Origin: Nosema muscidifuracis
Lineage: Eukaryota; Microsporidia; Nosematidae
Assembly: GCA_028335825.1 (NCBI GenBank)
Contig: JAIOKI010000016.1
Coordinates: forward strand, 1 to 64,000
Length of the DNA stretch: 64,000 bases
Direction of reading: 5' to 3'
Shown here: positions 12,660-24,600 of the stretch, one piece after another
Numbering within the stretch: the stretch's first letter is position 1
How the letters are laid out: every line of letters begins with the position of its first letter
Notes under the pieces: model-generated
Seen by the model: only the letters and a program-made list of their open reading frames with translations
Database searches by the model: none
What the model was told of the DNA's origin: nothing
Program-made: the position numbers and the translations under genes

Positions 12660-13580
12660 TTAATAATAATATTTTGGAAGGTCTTTACAAATATATCTAT
12701 ATACAATCACAATTAAATTATAAGTTATTATAGCCATCATACTAAATATCATTATAAACATTATCCAATTTGTTCTACATATATTTAAAGATAAAGACAG
12801 GATATATAAATAACAGATATAACTAGAGAATACAAATATCTCCTTCAAAGATAATCTACTCAAAATTCCAACAATAAATCCTAAAATAAATAATGATAAT
12901 ATTATTAACATGTATATATTCCATAATATAGATATCTGTACAACTCCAACTAATAGTATAAATAACATGTCGATCTTTGGATTGAATTTTTCTTTTTGAC
13001 TTATACTTCTATTAAGTAAAGTCATAAATATATAAAAAACGAATAATACGTTTAATATACATAACAAATATATATTCTCTAATTCTATACAGTAAATTAT
13101 CATATAACTACTAATAGAATAATTTAAAGCTATAAATGATACAATATTCATGCATCTTCTCAATTCATCAGTATCTCCTATTTTCCTAATTAACATAAGA
13201 CTTTTAGGAATTAAAGATAAGATGAAAATCACTGTTGATGTATTTACAACTACAATCAGAAATTTATAAGGTATCATATGCAATAATAAAAATCCTATTA
13301 AATTAAGAGCAATTATAGTAATAAAACTAAGAATATTTATATGATTACATAAAGAGATAAAGCCAAAATGATACCTTATCGAAGTCAATAAAGATATTGA
13401 TATATCTCCATATAAATCATAAAAAGATCTACTTGTATTATTACGAAGTAATTTGTATGCACTATTAATAGTATATGCATTACAATTACTGTTGCTTACC
13501 TTAATGATATTGCAGTATGCCTTTTTGATTTCATCTTGAGTGGCATTTTTGTTGCATTTTAGAATATCATATAGCTGCAT
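12660..13580 (-). CDS. Multi-pass membrane protein with degenerate J domain
   Basis: Intact 306-codon gene. The ATG at 13580 is preceded by ACCCTTA, the microsporidian start box. Residues 1-60 look like a DnaJ domain: LYDILKCNKNATQDEIKKAY matches helices I-II, and SAYKLLRNNTSRSFYDLYGD matches helices III-IV. The HPD tripeptide that activates Hsp70 is absent; KVSNSNCN stands where it should be. From about residue 82 to 295 the protein is almost continuously hydrophobic, with roughly eight membrane helices. It is therefore a J-like protein of the ER or another endomembrane, and probably cannot stimulate Hsp70 itself. The known multi-pass J proteins (such as Sec63) are the nearest idea by plan, but I see no Sec63 or Brl domain. 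The function is unassigned. Confidence 0.75.
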   Translation of the reverse strand: MQLYDILKCNKNATQDEIKKAYCNIIKVSNSNCNAYTINSAYKLLRNNTSRSFYDLYGDISISLLTSIRYHFGFISLCNHINILSFITIIALNLIGFLLLHMIPYKFLIVVVNTSTVIFILSLIPKSLMLIRKIGDTDELRRCMNIVSFIALNYSISSYMIIYCIELENIYLLCILNVLFVFYIFMTLLNRSISQKEKFNPKIDMLFILLVGVVQISILWNIYMLIILSLFILGFIVGILSRLSLKEIFVFSSYICYLYILSLSLNICRTNWIMFIMIFSMMAIITYNLIVIVYRYICKDLPKYYY

Positions 13581-15177
13581 TAAGGGTAAGCATCAATGAA
13601 ATTATTTATAGAATAAATATCAATTTGTTTATTTTTAATTTGTTGTTATTTACAAATTTATTAATTATTATCTAAATTTCAGATCGATATATCTCTTATG
13701 ATAAAGAGAAGTTTAATGAAACAATATTATCAAAATTCATATTTTTAATTATGATCTTTTATATTAAAATATTAAATAAATTAATTACATAATAATATAA
13801 AAGATACGTACAAATTAGATATATATTTATGATTTTAAAATAAAAATCATTTAATATTTTTTAAATATTATAACTAATATTAATCTTATGTAAGAACAAT
13901 GAATATATGATATACTATCAAATGATTCATTAATAAATTATAATAAAAATATATCCCTATGACATTTATTTATTTTTGTATGAAATTTAATCTTCATTAT
14001 TATACAAAGACAGTTATGGTCACAAGTTGAATAAATATAATTTTAGACTTATAAATATATTTTCTATTTTAAGTGTATACCAGTATCTTATTCTTTATAA
14101 TTTTATTAGATTATTTCACTTCTCGTTTTGAGTAATTCTGATAAATATATTCTGCATTCATATTTCAACGATATGCTTTCAAGAATCTAGTTATATTTTT
14201 AATTATGTATTTATTTCAGTCTCAATTATATACTAAATCTGTACATGTTAATAATCTATTGATACTAGTTAGTTTTAAATGATCACGACGAGTAGGGAAA
14301 AATTTAAAATTTTAATTTGAAACAGATATATTGAATCTAAAGATATTGATTTTTATTTATGAGCTGATATTAAAATGATACTGATCTATTATGAAAATCG
14401 AAAATAGTACAGTATAAATATGATTAAATAACAAATTCATTTTTATAAAGTTTTATATGAAATTCTATTTAGCTCAATGATGAATAAACCAGTAATTCAC
14501 TTTTTTATATGTTTCATTATTACAAATCTCTTTATCTAATTCAGTAGCATATTTTCTATAAATTAAACATAAGATATAAGATTTCTTGTATCAATCAATT
14601 TCCAAAATAAATTATATTCTTTTATATCTAATTAATTATCTATATATTATTTGAAAAATAAATTTCTTCAAAAAAAGTTAACTTTCATTTCTACTCTATA
14701 TTATATAAAATATATTTCAATTTATAATCAAAATTATACAGCTTAATTAAACATTAATTTTATTCATATTTTCAAAAATTAATGAATTACTAGATTTTAA
14801 AAATATTATTTTATTGTCTTATATATTAAAGAAAAGACTCATTATAAATCATTTTATATATTATTAAAAATAATGTGAATTATACTAGAATAAATTAGAT
14901 TATATATATCATTTTTAAAATTAACTAAACAATATTTTAGATAAAGTAATACTATATATAAGTTGATATAAGAAGAAAACTTAATGTAAGATATAAATTT
15001 TTGAGAAATTACATCATTATATTAAATCCTCAATTTATAGTAAATTTAAATAATTATCCATTTTAAACTAATCTATATACCATTTCCAGATTTGTCATCT
15101 AAACTAAAAATATTTTTTAAAATAGTAAATTAAATTTTAAAAAGTTTAATGTTAAACATTATAACTATATTACCCAT
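13581..15177. other. Intergenic with one clear relic
   Basis: Contains the minus-strand relic at 14069-14293. At 13959 the box ATCCCT directly precedes ATG and 24 open codons (MTFIYFCMKFNLHYYTKTVM) to TGA at 14033, a weak second candidate. The rest is AT-rich with no visible gene. Confidence 0.45.
14069..14293 (-). pseudogene. Single-frame relic directly after a start box
   Basis: Minus-strand motif AAATTTTTCCCT is followed at 14293 by a frame of 74 codons with about four stops, ending with TAA at 14069. The residues are protein-like (RRDHLKLTSINRLLTCTDLV, NITRFLKAYR, MNAEYIYQNYSKREVK). The codon at the expected start is ACT, so the start appears lost. Unknown family. Confidence 0.45.
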
Positions 15178-15924
15178 ATGAAAAAGATAAATAGATTTTT
15201 TATATTTGTTATAAATTTATTATTTATTTCAAACTTTACATTATTTGTTATACAACGTAAAATACTCTTTACAATGAAGAGACCTGTAGTCATGGAAGTA
15301 CGTACTATTTATAACAATATTGATATTTATTTGTTTGATAAAAATAGTTCTACAGATATTATATTCTTCCATGGTTCAATCATTTCAGGTGTTATTTATA
15401 AAAAGTTATTGCAAGATATGGCTGATAAAACTAATCATAATGTTTTATCATTCAATATGAGGGGTGTATTTAATTCTAGAGGTGTACCATCAGAAAAAGG
15501 AATACGAAATGAAGTCAATTTATTTTCTGATTTTGTAAAGAAAAGGGGTAAAAAATTAATAGTTTTTGGCCAATCACTTGGTTGTTGTTTAGCTATCCAA
15601 TTTAGTAGACTGATGAAATGTACAAAAGTTATTTTAGAGAATCCTTTTATTGATTATAAATCAGTTATTAAGTATAAATTTTATTCTTCTATATTTTCAT
15701 ATCTAGTAGTAGATACATGGAAGAATACAGATATCAAATATTTAGAAAATGTCTTATTTCTCTTAAGTGATAAAGATACTCTTATAAATAATTCAGAAGG
15801 TCTACAGTTGGCTAATATAGCACATAATAGTTCTATACAATATTTGAAAAGAAGTACTCATTTTGATGCTGCTAGAAATCCAGAGTATTATTCTTTTATA
15901 ATATCATACCTCAATAAAATATAA
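15178..15924 (+). CDS. Alpha/beta hydrolase, Bem46/ABHD13 type
   Basis: Intact 248-codon gene. ATG 15178 follows TTACCCAT, the start box. Residues 7-25 form a membrane anchor (FFIFVINLLFISNFTLFVI). The hydrolase fold follows: IIFFHG (61-66) is the oxyanion strand, and the region 94-109 (MRGVFNSRGVPSEKGI) matches the YRGYG..GxPSEKGI signature of the Bem46/ABHD13 family. GQSLGC (131-136) is the nucleophile elbow with Ser133. The likely acid is Asp200 in SDKD, and the base His228 in STHFD. All three catalytic residues are present, so it should be an active serine hydrolase. By analogy with Bem46 it is an endomembrane or plasma-membrane protein whose substrate is unknown, possibly lipid or acyl-protein. 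At about 250 residues it is slightly shorter than fungal Bem46 (about 300). Confidence 0.88.
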   Translation: MKKINRFFIFVINLLFISNFTLFVIQRKILFTMKRPVVMEVRTIYNNIDIYLFDKNSSTDIIFFHGSIISGVIYKKLLQDMADKTNHNVLSFNMRGVFNSRGVPSEKGIRNEVNLFSDFVKKRGKKLIVFGQSLGCCLAIQFSRLMKCTKVILENPFIDYKSVIKYKFYSSIFSYLVVDTWKNTDIKYLENVLFLLSDKDTLINNSEGLQLANIAHNSSIQYLKRSTHFDAARNPEYYSFIISYLNKI

Positions 15925-16275
15925 TTTTATATTAATATCACATATAACAGAGGGTTAACAATATTTTTACAATATAAACAAATAGTCAAGATAAATATAA
16001 ATTACAGAAAATAGATCAATTATATAAATAGAAGTATTTGAGAAAAATATCAACTTATATAATTATTTAATTAAAAAACTTTTGAATTATTTATTAACTA
16101 TCTAATTCTATTTATTGATATAATAACTTAAAACATTAAATATTTTAATCTTAAACAAATCATAACTGTATCATTTAAATTTACATGATTTTTTTGAATA
16201 ATTATCAATTTTGTTTTAAAACAGTTTTTTTGTTCATAATAAGTATAAAATAATTCTCTTATATAAACAATTAAA

Positions 16276-16875
16276 ATGACATCATCATGTGTTCTTAAAC
16301 TCACAGTTGAAGAAAATGACACATTATTACTAGCTGATCAATATTCTACTACTGGAGATATTATTACATTAAATATGTAATTTTAATACTCAACTATCTA
16401 GTAGTGCTACATTCACTATCAATAGTACCTGTTATCTAAATTATATATCATATAGTACTCAGGAGGATTACAAATTTTATAGAAATAGTATGGGTAAAAA
16501 ATTAAATGTAGTAGAAGGATCAAATAATGCTAAAGATAAAGTTAAAATTGACGTAAAAGATACAAAGAATAGTGGTGAAAATGACATTTCAAAAACTATA
16601 GATACAGTTTAAGTTGACATAGAAAAAAAATAAAGATACTAATATTTTAGAAGGAACAAATGTTATTGTTGAAAATTATGGGTGGATGAAATCAAGATAA
16701 TATAACAAAAATAAAACCTAAAAAATACATCAATCATTTAACTTTAATATTGTTAGTATCAAAGAAAGGTGATTTAGAATATGGTTATAACTATTCAAAG
16801 TCTATCATTATAATAACAGAAATAGGGAAGAGAAATAATCTTTTAAAAATAATGAGTGAAACATTTCTACAATAA
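16276..16875 (+). pseudogene. Decayed gene of unknown function, at least three frame blocks
   Basis: Starts at ATG 16276 (MTSSCVLKLTVEENDTLLLA) and stops after 34 codons. A second open block in a different frame (about 16376-16611) has residues NTQLSSSATFTINSTCYLNY, then a lysine/aspartate-rich stretch (NVVEGSNNAKDKVKIDVKD). A last block (about 16703-16875) has a short hydrophobic run (HLTLILLV) and ends at TAA 16873-16875. The order suggests one protein: a Ser/Thr-rich outer part, a charged linker and a possible membrane segment. No known domain. Confidence 0.5.
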
Positions 16876-17639
16876 ACTATATATATATAATATTTAAGTT
16901 TTATTATTTTAATTTATCTTCTTAATTCTTGTATGAGTAAAAAAATGATATTAAATTTATTTCATTATAATCTTCTTAAATTGATCTTTTAAATATAAAT
17001 TATTAATTATTTTTATCATTAATTTACTTAATATTATTTTTAATTAAATATCTATATGATAAATTTATTAGTATGAATATTTGATTAATAAGATGTTAAT
17101 TTCAAAACACATAAATAATTCTTTAGTCAGTATTTTAATGTTTAAATAAATTAATAAAATTATTAAATAATAAATGTTTGTGTAATTATTTGACAATACA
17201 ACATTTATTAACAAGATTATGTCTAGTAGTAGGATAAAAATATTTTCTAATAATTTTTTTATAAAAATGACCCTTCATTTACTTTCTCTTTACAATTGTT
17301 ATAATTATAGATTAGAGACTCATACAAAGAATATAAAATAACTGATAATTTGAAAGATACTTTTTTATGCTTTTAAGATAAATATATAAAGTGAAATATT
17401 CTTGTTGAAAATATATCATTTCTCATATAATATATAACTATATTTTTACACAAATACTAGAATAGTATCATTCTTCACATCTAAATATCAAGATAATTTA
17501 CAGACTTTTTCGAGATATTCCTTTGTCACATTGGATATTCAAATAAGAATATAGAGAAGAGTTTTAATTTTTAATTATTTCCTCTACTTAAGAAATTCAC
17601 TATTAAATATGTAAGTGACAAACTTTAACATTCTTTATA

Positions 17640-18070
17640 AAAATTTCTAGTATACACATAATATTGAATATGCTATAAATTTAAAAAATGTTATACTTCA
17701 CCTGATATTATCCTATGTCTCTCTACTCTATACCATTATTAGATGATATTAAAATTATGATTAATAACCATCTCATGATAAAGTAGATAGATGATTTGAT
17801 AAAATATTAGATTTGTTAATTGAACCTTTGATTAGACTAGAAGATAATTTTTAGTGTAATCCTATTTATTTTGTTTCATACTATATTATATATTCAAAAT
17901 CATTTATATCTTTATCTTAATACTAACCATGTTAGAATATAATAGTGTCTTTATAATAAGAAAATATTGTTATTGTTCATATCTTTATTTTTTACTTGTT
18001 TAATTGGATTATATCATATATATTAAATATGCTTCAGTTCACAACTTCTGACTTCTTATTTTCAATGGGG
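17640..18070 (-). pseudogene. Decayed minus-strand coding, first copy of a duplicated block
   Basis: Minus-strand box CCCCC at about 18066-18070 is followed by ATT where ATG would be expected. One frame then has many short open runs, ending in a stretch with KLSSSLIKGSINKSN near 17830. The same frame, with the same order of residues, is seen at 38035-38290 (KLSSSFSKGLTNRYN). Conservation of the protein reading between the copies argues for former coding. It may be part of a LINE, because a LINE tail follows the second copy. Confidence 0.4.
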
Positions 18071-18489
18071 GTTCATCTTCTTACATTGGTTTTTATGAAA
18101 TTTATATTTTAAGACAAATAATAGAATTCTTTACATTGAAGATAATGTAATCTTATTTTTAGAATTCATCTAAATGAAAATATTACAGATGATTAAATAA
18201 ATTATGTTTCGAATAATTTCAAATTTAAAATTATTATTATAATAATAATTAGATTGATCATAAATTAATTTGTAATTCTTTTTTAATAATAGAAATAAAC
18301 TAAAAAACATAACTTAGATTAATAAATAAAAGCATTAACACAAATATACAGAAACTTATAAAATATTGATTTTTATGTTTTATACAAATGAATCTAAAAA
18401 GTTGATAAGAAATAAAAGACTTTGTAAATTTACAAAAATATCAATATGAAATGAAAGAATTTTTGTTTATTAAAATAAATAGTTCAAAC

Positions 18490-18760
18490 AATTTTACTGA
18501 TTTATGTAACATGAAAGTATTATTTACACTAATAATATTTAAATTATTTTTTATTTAAATGATAAATTAATCATCTTCTATGTTCATAAAATAAGCTACT
18601 AGTCACAAAAATATTATTTTATATTTTCTTACACTCATATGAAATTCTATCTTTAATTGAGCTATTTTCTGATTTTGACATTATATTCTGTGTTTATGTT
18701 TTCTAATTTATCTACATCTATACATATTGTAAATTTTTTATTATATCATCCTAATTTACA
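18490..18760 (-). pseudogene. Decayed minus-strand coding shared with 38620-38880
   Basis: Minus-strand reading gives FTICIDVDKLENINTEYNVK, then TSSLFYEHRR. The second copy near 38620-38880 gives FTICIDVD, LENINTEYDIKYQKIAQLKL and TSSLFYEYRRWLI. The two copies agree better as protein than as surrounding DNA. Both are broken. Identity unknown; a LINE-derived origin is possible. Confidence 0.4.
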
Positions 18761-19145
18761 TAAAGAATATTATTTTGTATTTTAATGTGTTTATCAATTA
18801 AAATTTTTTAATTAAAAACATTCTCTTATATTTGATCTAGATTTATAAAAGATAATTAAAGTTTTAATTTATTATTATTGTATTTGAAAATTAATTTTAT
18901 AATATTATATATTAGAAAAGCTTATCATTAATTGAAAAATTGTTCGATCATTATAATACATGAAAATTGAATTAATTTTTTCTATTTATATTAATACAAT
19001 TATGTATATAAAAAAGTATTATTTCAATGTTTTTTTCAGTTATAAATTTATTGATTTCAGAATTTGTTTATTGGAAGAAATTTAGATATTTTTATTAAGT
19101 GATTAATTAAAAGAATTACATAAATTTGTATATTTTATATCCATA

Positions 19146-20474
19146 ATGTATTTGATAATTCTATATTTTTTGATTATATTTAGTACTAGAAATTGTTCTG
19201 ATGAGATGTATGTAATAAAAGAGATCCTTCCGAGTAAAGATTATATACTCATTGATTTAGGATCTCTAGATGAATCTGATTTTATTACTGATAAGATAGA
19301 TAATTATGAAAATAATTCAGTTATACGCTATGAGATATTAGAAAGTTACAATGTTATTGATGATTATCTTTCTTTAAATACATATATTGACAATCTTGAT
19401 CAAAATATAGATAACAATTCTGTTACTTTACCAAATCAATCTCATGAGAACAAACCAGTTAATCTTTCAAATTTTAATAACACAAATATTATTCCAATAG
19501 ATGAGTTTATTAAGTTCAATAAGATTATATGTATGTTTCATAATGATATAGAACAAATCAAATTAGAGTTAAAATATTTATTGAATTTAATAAACACTAA
19601 GAATAATTCTTATGTAGTTTATAAAGATATATTATTAAATTCAATGAAGAACTATAAGTTTTTACCTAAAATCTTTCATATTGATAGATTTGATAATACT
19701 GATGATATTTATGATAGCATTGATCAAATATTTAAATATATGAACTTTATGAAAGAATTTGATTTTAGTAAATTTAATCTATCTCATTTTTGCAACTTTG
19801 ATGGTAAAAATGAATTATACCGAATCATTATAAAAGTCACAACCATAGATAAATTCAACTTATCTTATTGTTCATTTAGTAAATATAACGTCTCATTTTT
19901 AGATAAAATAACAAAAGATGTTTATCAAGAAATGAATGATAAGAAAATATCTAAAGAAAAATTAATTTCATGTATAATAGAAAGTATAAATAATATTGAA
20001 GACTCTTTAGACAAAATTATACTTTACAAATGTTTTTTCGATATTCTTATAAAGAATAATATTTATTGTTTAATTAGACTTTTACTTCATATAATAATGT
20101 ATTATAGAGAGGGTAAAGTTTATTTAATTAATACTAAAATTTATTTTTTATTCGACAGATTATCATATTTAATTATATGTTGTAATCCTAAGTTGAATAT
20201 AAATCTAAAATGTATTTTAAAATATAAAAATACAAAAATTTTAAAATTGTTTTCAGATTATTATCTAACAAAATCAAAAGATTTATTAATAGAAAATATC
20301 GAAATTTATGGACTAATTTTAAATTTGATAGATGAAAATCAAACAAATAATTATCGTAACCTATATGATATAGTAATTAATATTAATTTCTACAACAATA
20401 TACCAATTAAATTTATGTCAAACATGATAATGCAAGGTGTAATAAAGATACTAGAAGATAATAAAATACTTTAA
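19146..20474 (+). CDS. Secreted-type protein, family B (intact copy)
   Basis: Intact 442-codon gene of unknown function. ATG 19146 is preceded by TATCCATA, a reduced C-rich box; the paralogue has the same context at 39226. Residues 1-16 are a hydrophobic leader (MYLIILYFLIIFST), suggesting secretion. Just behind it is the best conserved segment of the family, EMYVIKEILPSKDYI. A polar asparagine/serine-rich linker follows at about 80-115. The remainder is helical and charged, with a cysteine-containing stretch (SCIIESINNIEDSLDKIILY) also kept in the paralogue. No membrane helix follows the leader, and there is no recognised domain or catalytic motif. It shares its upstream 1.3 kb with the second copy, so the gene was duplicated together with its control region. 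A host-exposed effector is a reasonable guess from leader, family expansion and subtelomeric position, but only a guess. Confidence 0.8.
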   Translation: MYLIILYFLIIFSTRNCSDEMYVIKEILPSKDYILIDLGSLDESDFITDKIDNYENNSVIRYEILESYNVIDDYLSLNTYIDNLDQNIDNNSVTLPNQSHENKPVNLSNFNNTNIIPIDEFIKFNKIICMFHNDIEQIKLELKYLLNLINTKNNSYVVYKDILLNSMKNYKFLPKIFHIDRFDNTDDIYDSIDQIFKYMNFMKEFDFSKFNLSHFCNFDGKNELYRIIIKVTTIDKFNLSYCSFSKYNVSFLDKITKDVYQEMNDKKISKEKLISCIIESINNIEDSLDKIILYKCFFDILIKNNIYCLIRLLLHIIMYYREGKVYLINTKIYFLFDRLSYLIICCNPKLNINLKCILKYKNTKILKLFSDYYLTKSKDLLIENIEIYGLILNLIDENQTNNYRNLYDIVININFYNNIPIKFMSNMIMQGVIKILEDNKIL

Positions 20475-21939
20475 TTTATGATTTTGTAGTTCTATAGATA
20501 TTATCATATTAATCTAATATTCATCATTTATTGATTATTTTTAATTTTTCAAATAATACAAAATATATTTAATTTATTATTATCAACTATCTATTATTAT
20601 ATATGGTTGAAATATTTAGAAATTTATTCATTATCGTACTGCTTTGAATGCATCCAGTGGCGAAGAGTGATCCAAGTACATTTCAAATTATAGGGTATTT
20701 TTAAGCATAGAAGAATCCCATGATAATTAATGTCAATCTTCTATATCTCATCTTCTTGTATCAGGTAAATGCTTGTGATTTGAAAGTATTGGAATAATTC
20801 CTTTATTTTTATCTTTCTTTTGTTGTTATATACTTTCTCATAGTTAAGAGTCTAACTTAATAAACAAAGTTAAAAATACAAATAAATTCAGTAATATCAT
20901 AATTTAATATAGCTAATAAATCTTATTACTCTGATGAAATATTAAGTTCTAAAAATTGAATATATTCATAATATAGATTATTTAATTCTATTTCTTTTAC
21001 TTATTGTAAATAATAATAAAATTTTAATATTAACATATATAGAATTAATAATTTATAAATATCTATAATCTACTAAATTTTAAACTAATTATATAATTAA
21101 CTTCTTTGAAATTAAGAAAATATAGAAATCTAATCTTCTTTGACATAATAACATATTTTTCTTCTTTGCTTGTATGGAGAAATATTTACTCAAAGAATAA
21201 CGAATCAATATAAAACACGAACACAAATTAGTCTTCTACAATAATAACATGAGTTGTCTCTATATATCATTTAATAACACTAACTAACTCTGATATAATC
21301 TTCTTTAATTATCTCATTGATTGTATGTTACAGTTTTTGTTTATGTAAATGAAATTAAAAATGCATTACTATATTGTTTAAATCTAGTTATTTTATGTAA
21401 TTCAGTGTTTCTTTTATGGATGATTTCTTTTAGACTTTTATTCTAATGAAATAGATATTATAAATAATAAAAATTTTATATTTTATAGCCTTGTATCATT
21501 AATATTTTGTCTTTTAAATATACTTTTTTATTTGAATCTATCAAATTATTATATTGAGAATCATCACTTTTGATGCATGTTAATATTTCTTTCTAGGTTG
21601 CTTAAACAAATATCTTAGTATGAAAAAAACAATTTTCTATTAGATAGTCTAATCAAAACTGTCTTTTAATGTAGATATATTTTTTAATTATTTATATATT
21701 ATAATTCATTAGTAATAAATAATATTTAGTAAATGTTTAAGAGTATACGTGAAAAAATAACTTTTTATTTCCAGAGATTTAATATTAACCATCTTAAAAT
21801 TTTATTTAGAATATATCTATAAGTGTTGAACTGATCAAAACTGTGGTCGAGTAGAAAATTAAGTTCTTATGTAAATTAACTCTTCAACATTTCTTTTTTA
21901 GTATTATTTATATTTATACATGTCAATAAAATACTTTTG
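20475..21939. other. Intergenic with one start-box relic
   Basis: Holds the minus-strand relic at 20587-20691. Otherwise AT-rich with nothing recognisable. Confidence 0.5.
20587..20691 (-). pseudogene. Relic with start codon changed to ATA after ACCCT
   Basis: The box ACCCT directly precedes ATA at 20691. After one stop the frame is open and protein-like (NVLGSLFATGCIQSSTIMNK, then FLNISTIYNNR) to TAG at 20587. The local GC content is higher than in the flanks. Unknown family; dead. Confidence 0.4.
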
Positions 21940-22400
21940 TAAACTTTATATAAAACTTATAAATTTGCTATATTTCTCAATCAATATATTGATCCACCAT
22001 ATTAACTACTTATCTAATAATTTTTGTAAAATGTATGGTATTTGTGCTTTAAACTGACAAAGTATAAATTTATTCTTTAATGAGTATCTTATCAATTCTA
22101 TTGCAAAGATTTCATATATAAATAATTATAAAAAGGTTTGCTTTAACCAGAGCATAGCATCATCATAATTTTTTACAAAATAGAAGGCAATTAATCTTTA
22201 AGGTCTTATTTTATAGATTCTTTGGAATATTCAAAATGATATTCACATTTTTATAAGCTGCGAAATATATTAATTCCATTCTTTAAATTTAAAAATCAAT
22301 GATATTACATAACTTAATACAATTATATGTTAAATATATTTTTCCGTTTTCTAAAACTCTAAAGCAAATATAGTCTAAAAAAAGATAAATGATATCTAAA
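21940..22400 (-). pseudogene. Decayed secreted-type gene behind an AACCCC box
   Basis: The minus-strand box ATTTTTTAACCCC (CCCC at 22401-22404) matches the box of family A. Downstream are coding-like runs: YLFLDYICFRVLENGKIYLT near 22330-22390, and, in another frame near 22180-22270, MELIYFAAYKNVNIILNI. It is the right size and has the right promoter for a dead family A member, but sequence similarity to the intact members is not clear. Confidence 0.4.
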
Positions 22401-22879
22401 GGGGTTAAAAAATATTATTTACATCAAAATAAAATAAATTTTAGTTTATCATACAATTATATGTATTGTCTCTAAACGAATATTAAATTCAATTTCTATA
22501 AATTTTATTTTAAGTAGTCTAAATTAAATTTTAATTATATCTATCTCGTTTTTCTTAATATGATTGTATATATGTTGTTAGACAAAAATACATTTAATTT
22601 TACTTGTGTTTGTAAATTAAAAATATTAACTTAATAAATTTTATTCTTAAATTAAACCTTCACTTTTTAATTAAATTTAATATTCTAATCTATTAAAGTA
22701 CTTAAAATATTATATATATTTTGAGATTAAATTTCAATAATTGAATTATAGTTAAATACTTATTTCATATTTTAATTCTAGTTTCGATTATTTAAAAATG
22801 TCGAAATATAAATACAATATACTAGTTAATCACACTACATCAATGTATAAAAATAAGTTAATAATTATATTGTATGTGT

Positions 22880-23083
22880 TCACTTGAGATAGATTAATAA
22901 CAAACTTTGAACGATGATATAGAAAAAAACTAAAGATAGATGATTAGACTTAGAAATTATACAGATAAAAGTCATCAAGATGATTTAATAGAGATCAACA
23001 CATATAAGCATTCTAAGAGCAAATTATAATGATTTTAGTACTAATAAGAAGAAATTTAGGATAAAGGAAGCTTTAAATCTGAT
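22880..23083 (-). pseudogene. Relic membrane protein, start codon changed to ATC
   Basis: ACCCT directly precedes ATC at 23083. The single frame runs 67 codons with only two internal stops to TGA at 22880. It is strongly hydrophobic (FKASFILNFFLLVLKSL, then IILMTFICIIS and LVFFYIIVQSLLLIYLK), suggesting three membrane helices. No family recognised. Confidence 0.45.
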
Positions 23084-23469
23084 AGGGTTGATAACGTGAT
23101 TCTATATCTAAATGAATAAAATTTATCTGCTGAAAAATAATTAAGATTGTTAATTCATTTTGTAAAAAAAACAAAATAATTAATGTCTAAAATTGATCAA
23201 AATTTATTTTTCAAGTTCAATTATAATAATTAATATATTTATTAAATTTTAAACTAATTTTTATAACATTTGTTGTAATGCACCAATAATGATATAAAAT
23301 TTACATACCTTATAAAAAATAAACTATTATGAATTAAAATATTCTACATATGAAAATCGATGATTTCGCAAAACACTTGACAAATTTAGTCTTATATTAT
23401 GTAATTCTATATGATAAACTGATAGAAAGAAACAAGTCTTTGTATAGATGATTATTTTTATAGGTACCA

Positions 23470-24060
23470 ATATAATAATCTCTTGGAAATACTTCAATAC
23501 AATTTATATAATAAAGTGGTTGGTATATGCAAACTACAAATTTCAATGATTTCTTAAATTTCTAATATAGAGCAATACTTGCTGATTCATCATTTATTTC
23601 AGCAAATGAAATCTATACTAGTGTTTTTAGAACCCTTTGTGACATTATGAGTTTGGTTCTGTCATAATGACAAGATGTATCATTGATAGTGTAAATGTCT
23701 CTATTTTTGGGTAAAGTCTTTTAGTATGCTATTTACTAGTATTTAAGATTCAACTAATTTTTATATTACCTATTTAATTTCAACAGATGGTAGAAGATTA
23801 TTCTTAAATAGAGGATTAGATTGAGAGAAGAAAATTTTTGATTGTGAGACTTTTAATTGGTTATATGAAGCGTATGTCATAAATAGAAATTTCAATAAAC
23901 AAAGTTTTCCTATGATATATTATTTTTTTCGAATAAAAATGAATAAATTTATGTTAATGTCTTCAATATAATTATTCCTTTTTGGTTAATCACCTAGTAG
24001 ATTTTGAGTATTTTCTCAAATTACAGGTCTCTTCTTTTCATTGTAGATTGACTACATGAA
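23470..24060 (-). repeat. Dispersed repeat with decayed coding, copy 1
   Basis: Matches 31150-31790 in the same orientation. Shared strings include CAATGACAAG or TAATGACAAG, GTAAATGTCTCTATTT, and ATCTAGTAGATTTTGA or ACCTAGTAGATTTTGA. Read on the minus strand, both copies give IETFT and further on QVLL(Y/F)I and NLR, so the repeat once encoded protein. The family is not identified; an unclassified mobile element or a multigene family would both fit. Confidence 0.5.
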
Positions 24061-24600
24061 GATGTCTTCAGAGTTTAGAATTTGTTTCATAATATAACAC
24101 CCATGGAATTTTTTCAGACTTGTTATTGATGATTACTTCTTCAGCTCTAGTTATAATTGATAAATCTTGGAATTACATAAGGATTTTATATACTTTTTAT
24201 GATGAAAACTTATTAAATTATGTAAAAAAGAAAAAGTAGATCATTGTTTGATAGAGAAATATAATACTTTTCAAGTGAAAATAATAATGCTGACTAATGA
24301 TATTCTTAAAATTGAATAATCTAATTAATTTCACTTTTTTGATGGTTCTATATACTCAGAGATATTCAAATATTGAATAAAGTAGAAATCAATAGAAAGA
24401 AATAATATGTTGATTATGAAAGCGAGATTATGAGATTACAATGGATATTTTAATGCTCGTCTAATTAAGTAAAAAAGAATTTCTGTGTGGTTTGAAAGTA
24501 GCAATTATATTAAACGTTAAATATTTTTTATGGTATTATTTTTTGGATAATTTTGAGGGTTTTGTGAAATAACGAACAAATAGAAAATAAAATTACCCCT

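Larger units (their letters stand above)
16876..19145. other. Intergenic upstream of family B gene; holds a duplicated block
   Basis: The right part (from about 17815) is also present before the second family B gene (from about 38040). It carries decayed minus-strand coding listed at 17640-18070 and 18490-18760. The left part (16876-17640) shows nothing recognisable. Confidence 0.5.
17815..20474. repeat. Segmental duplication, copy 1 (pairs with about 38040-40559)
   Basis: About 1.3 kb of upstream DNA plus the family B gene occur twice in the same orientation. Shared landmarks are CTTCAGTTC(A/G)CAACT before GGGTTCATC-type sequence, ATAAGCTACTAGTCA (about 18592 and 38708), the segment around TTTAATTGAGCTATTTTC, and the gene itself. 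Identity by eye is roughly 85-90% in the best stretches, with many small indels outside the coding region. Confidence 0.8.

Noticed and set aside
16128-16322. Minus-strand 64-codon open run
   Set aside because: It overlaps the start of the plus-strand relic at 16276, whose residues look more protein-like. There is no start box on the minus strand.
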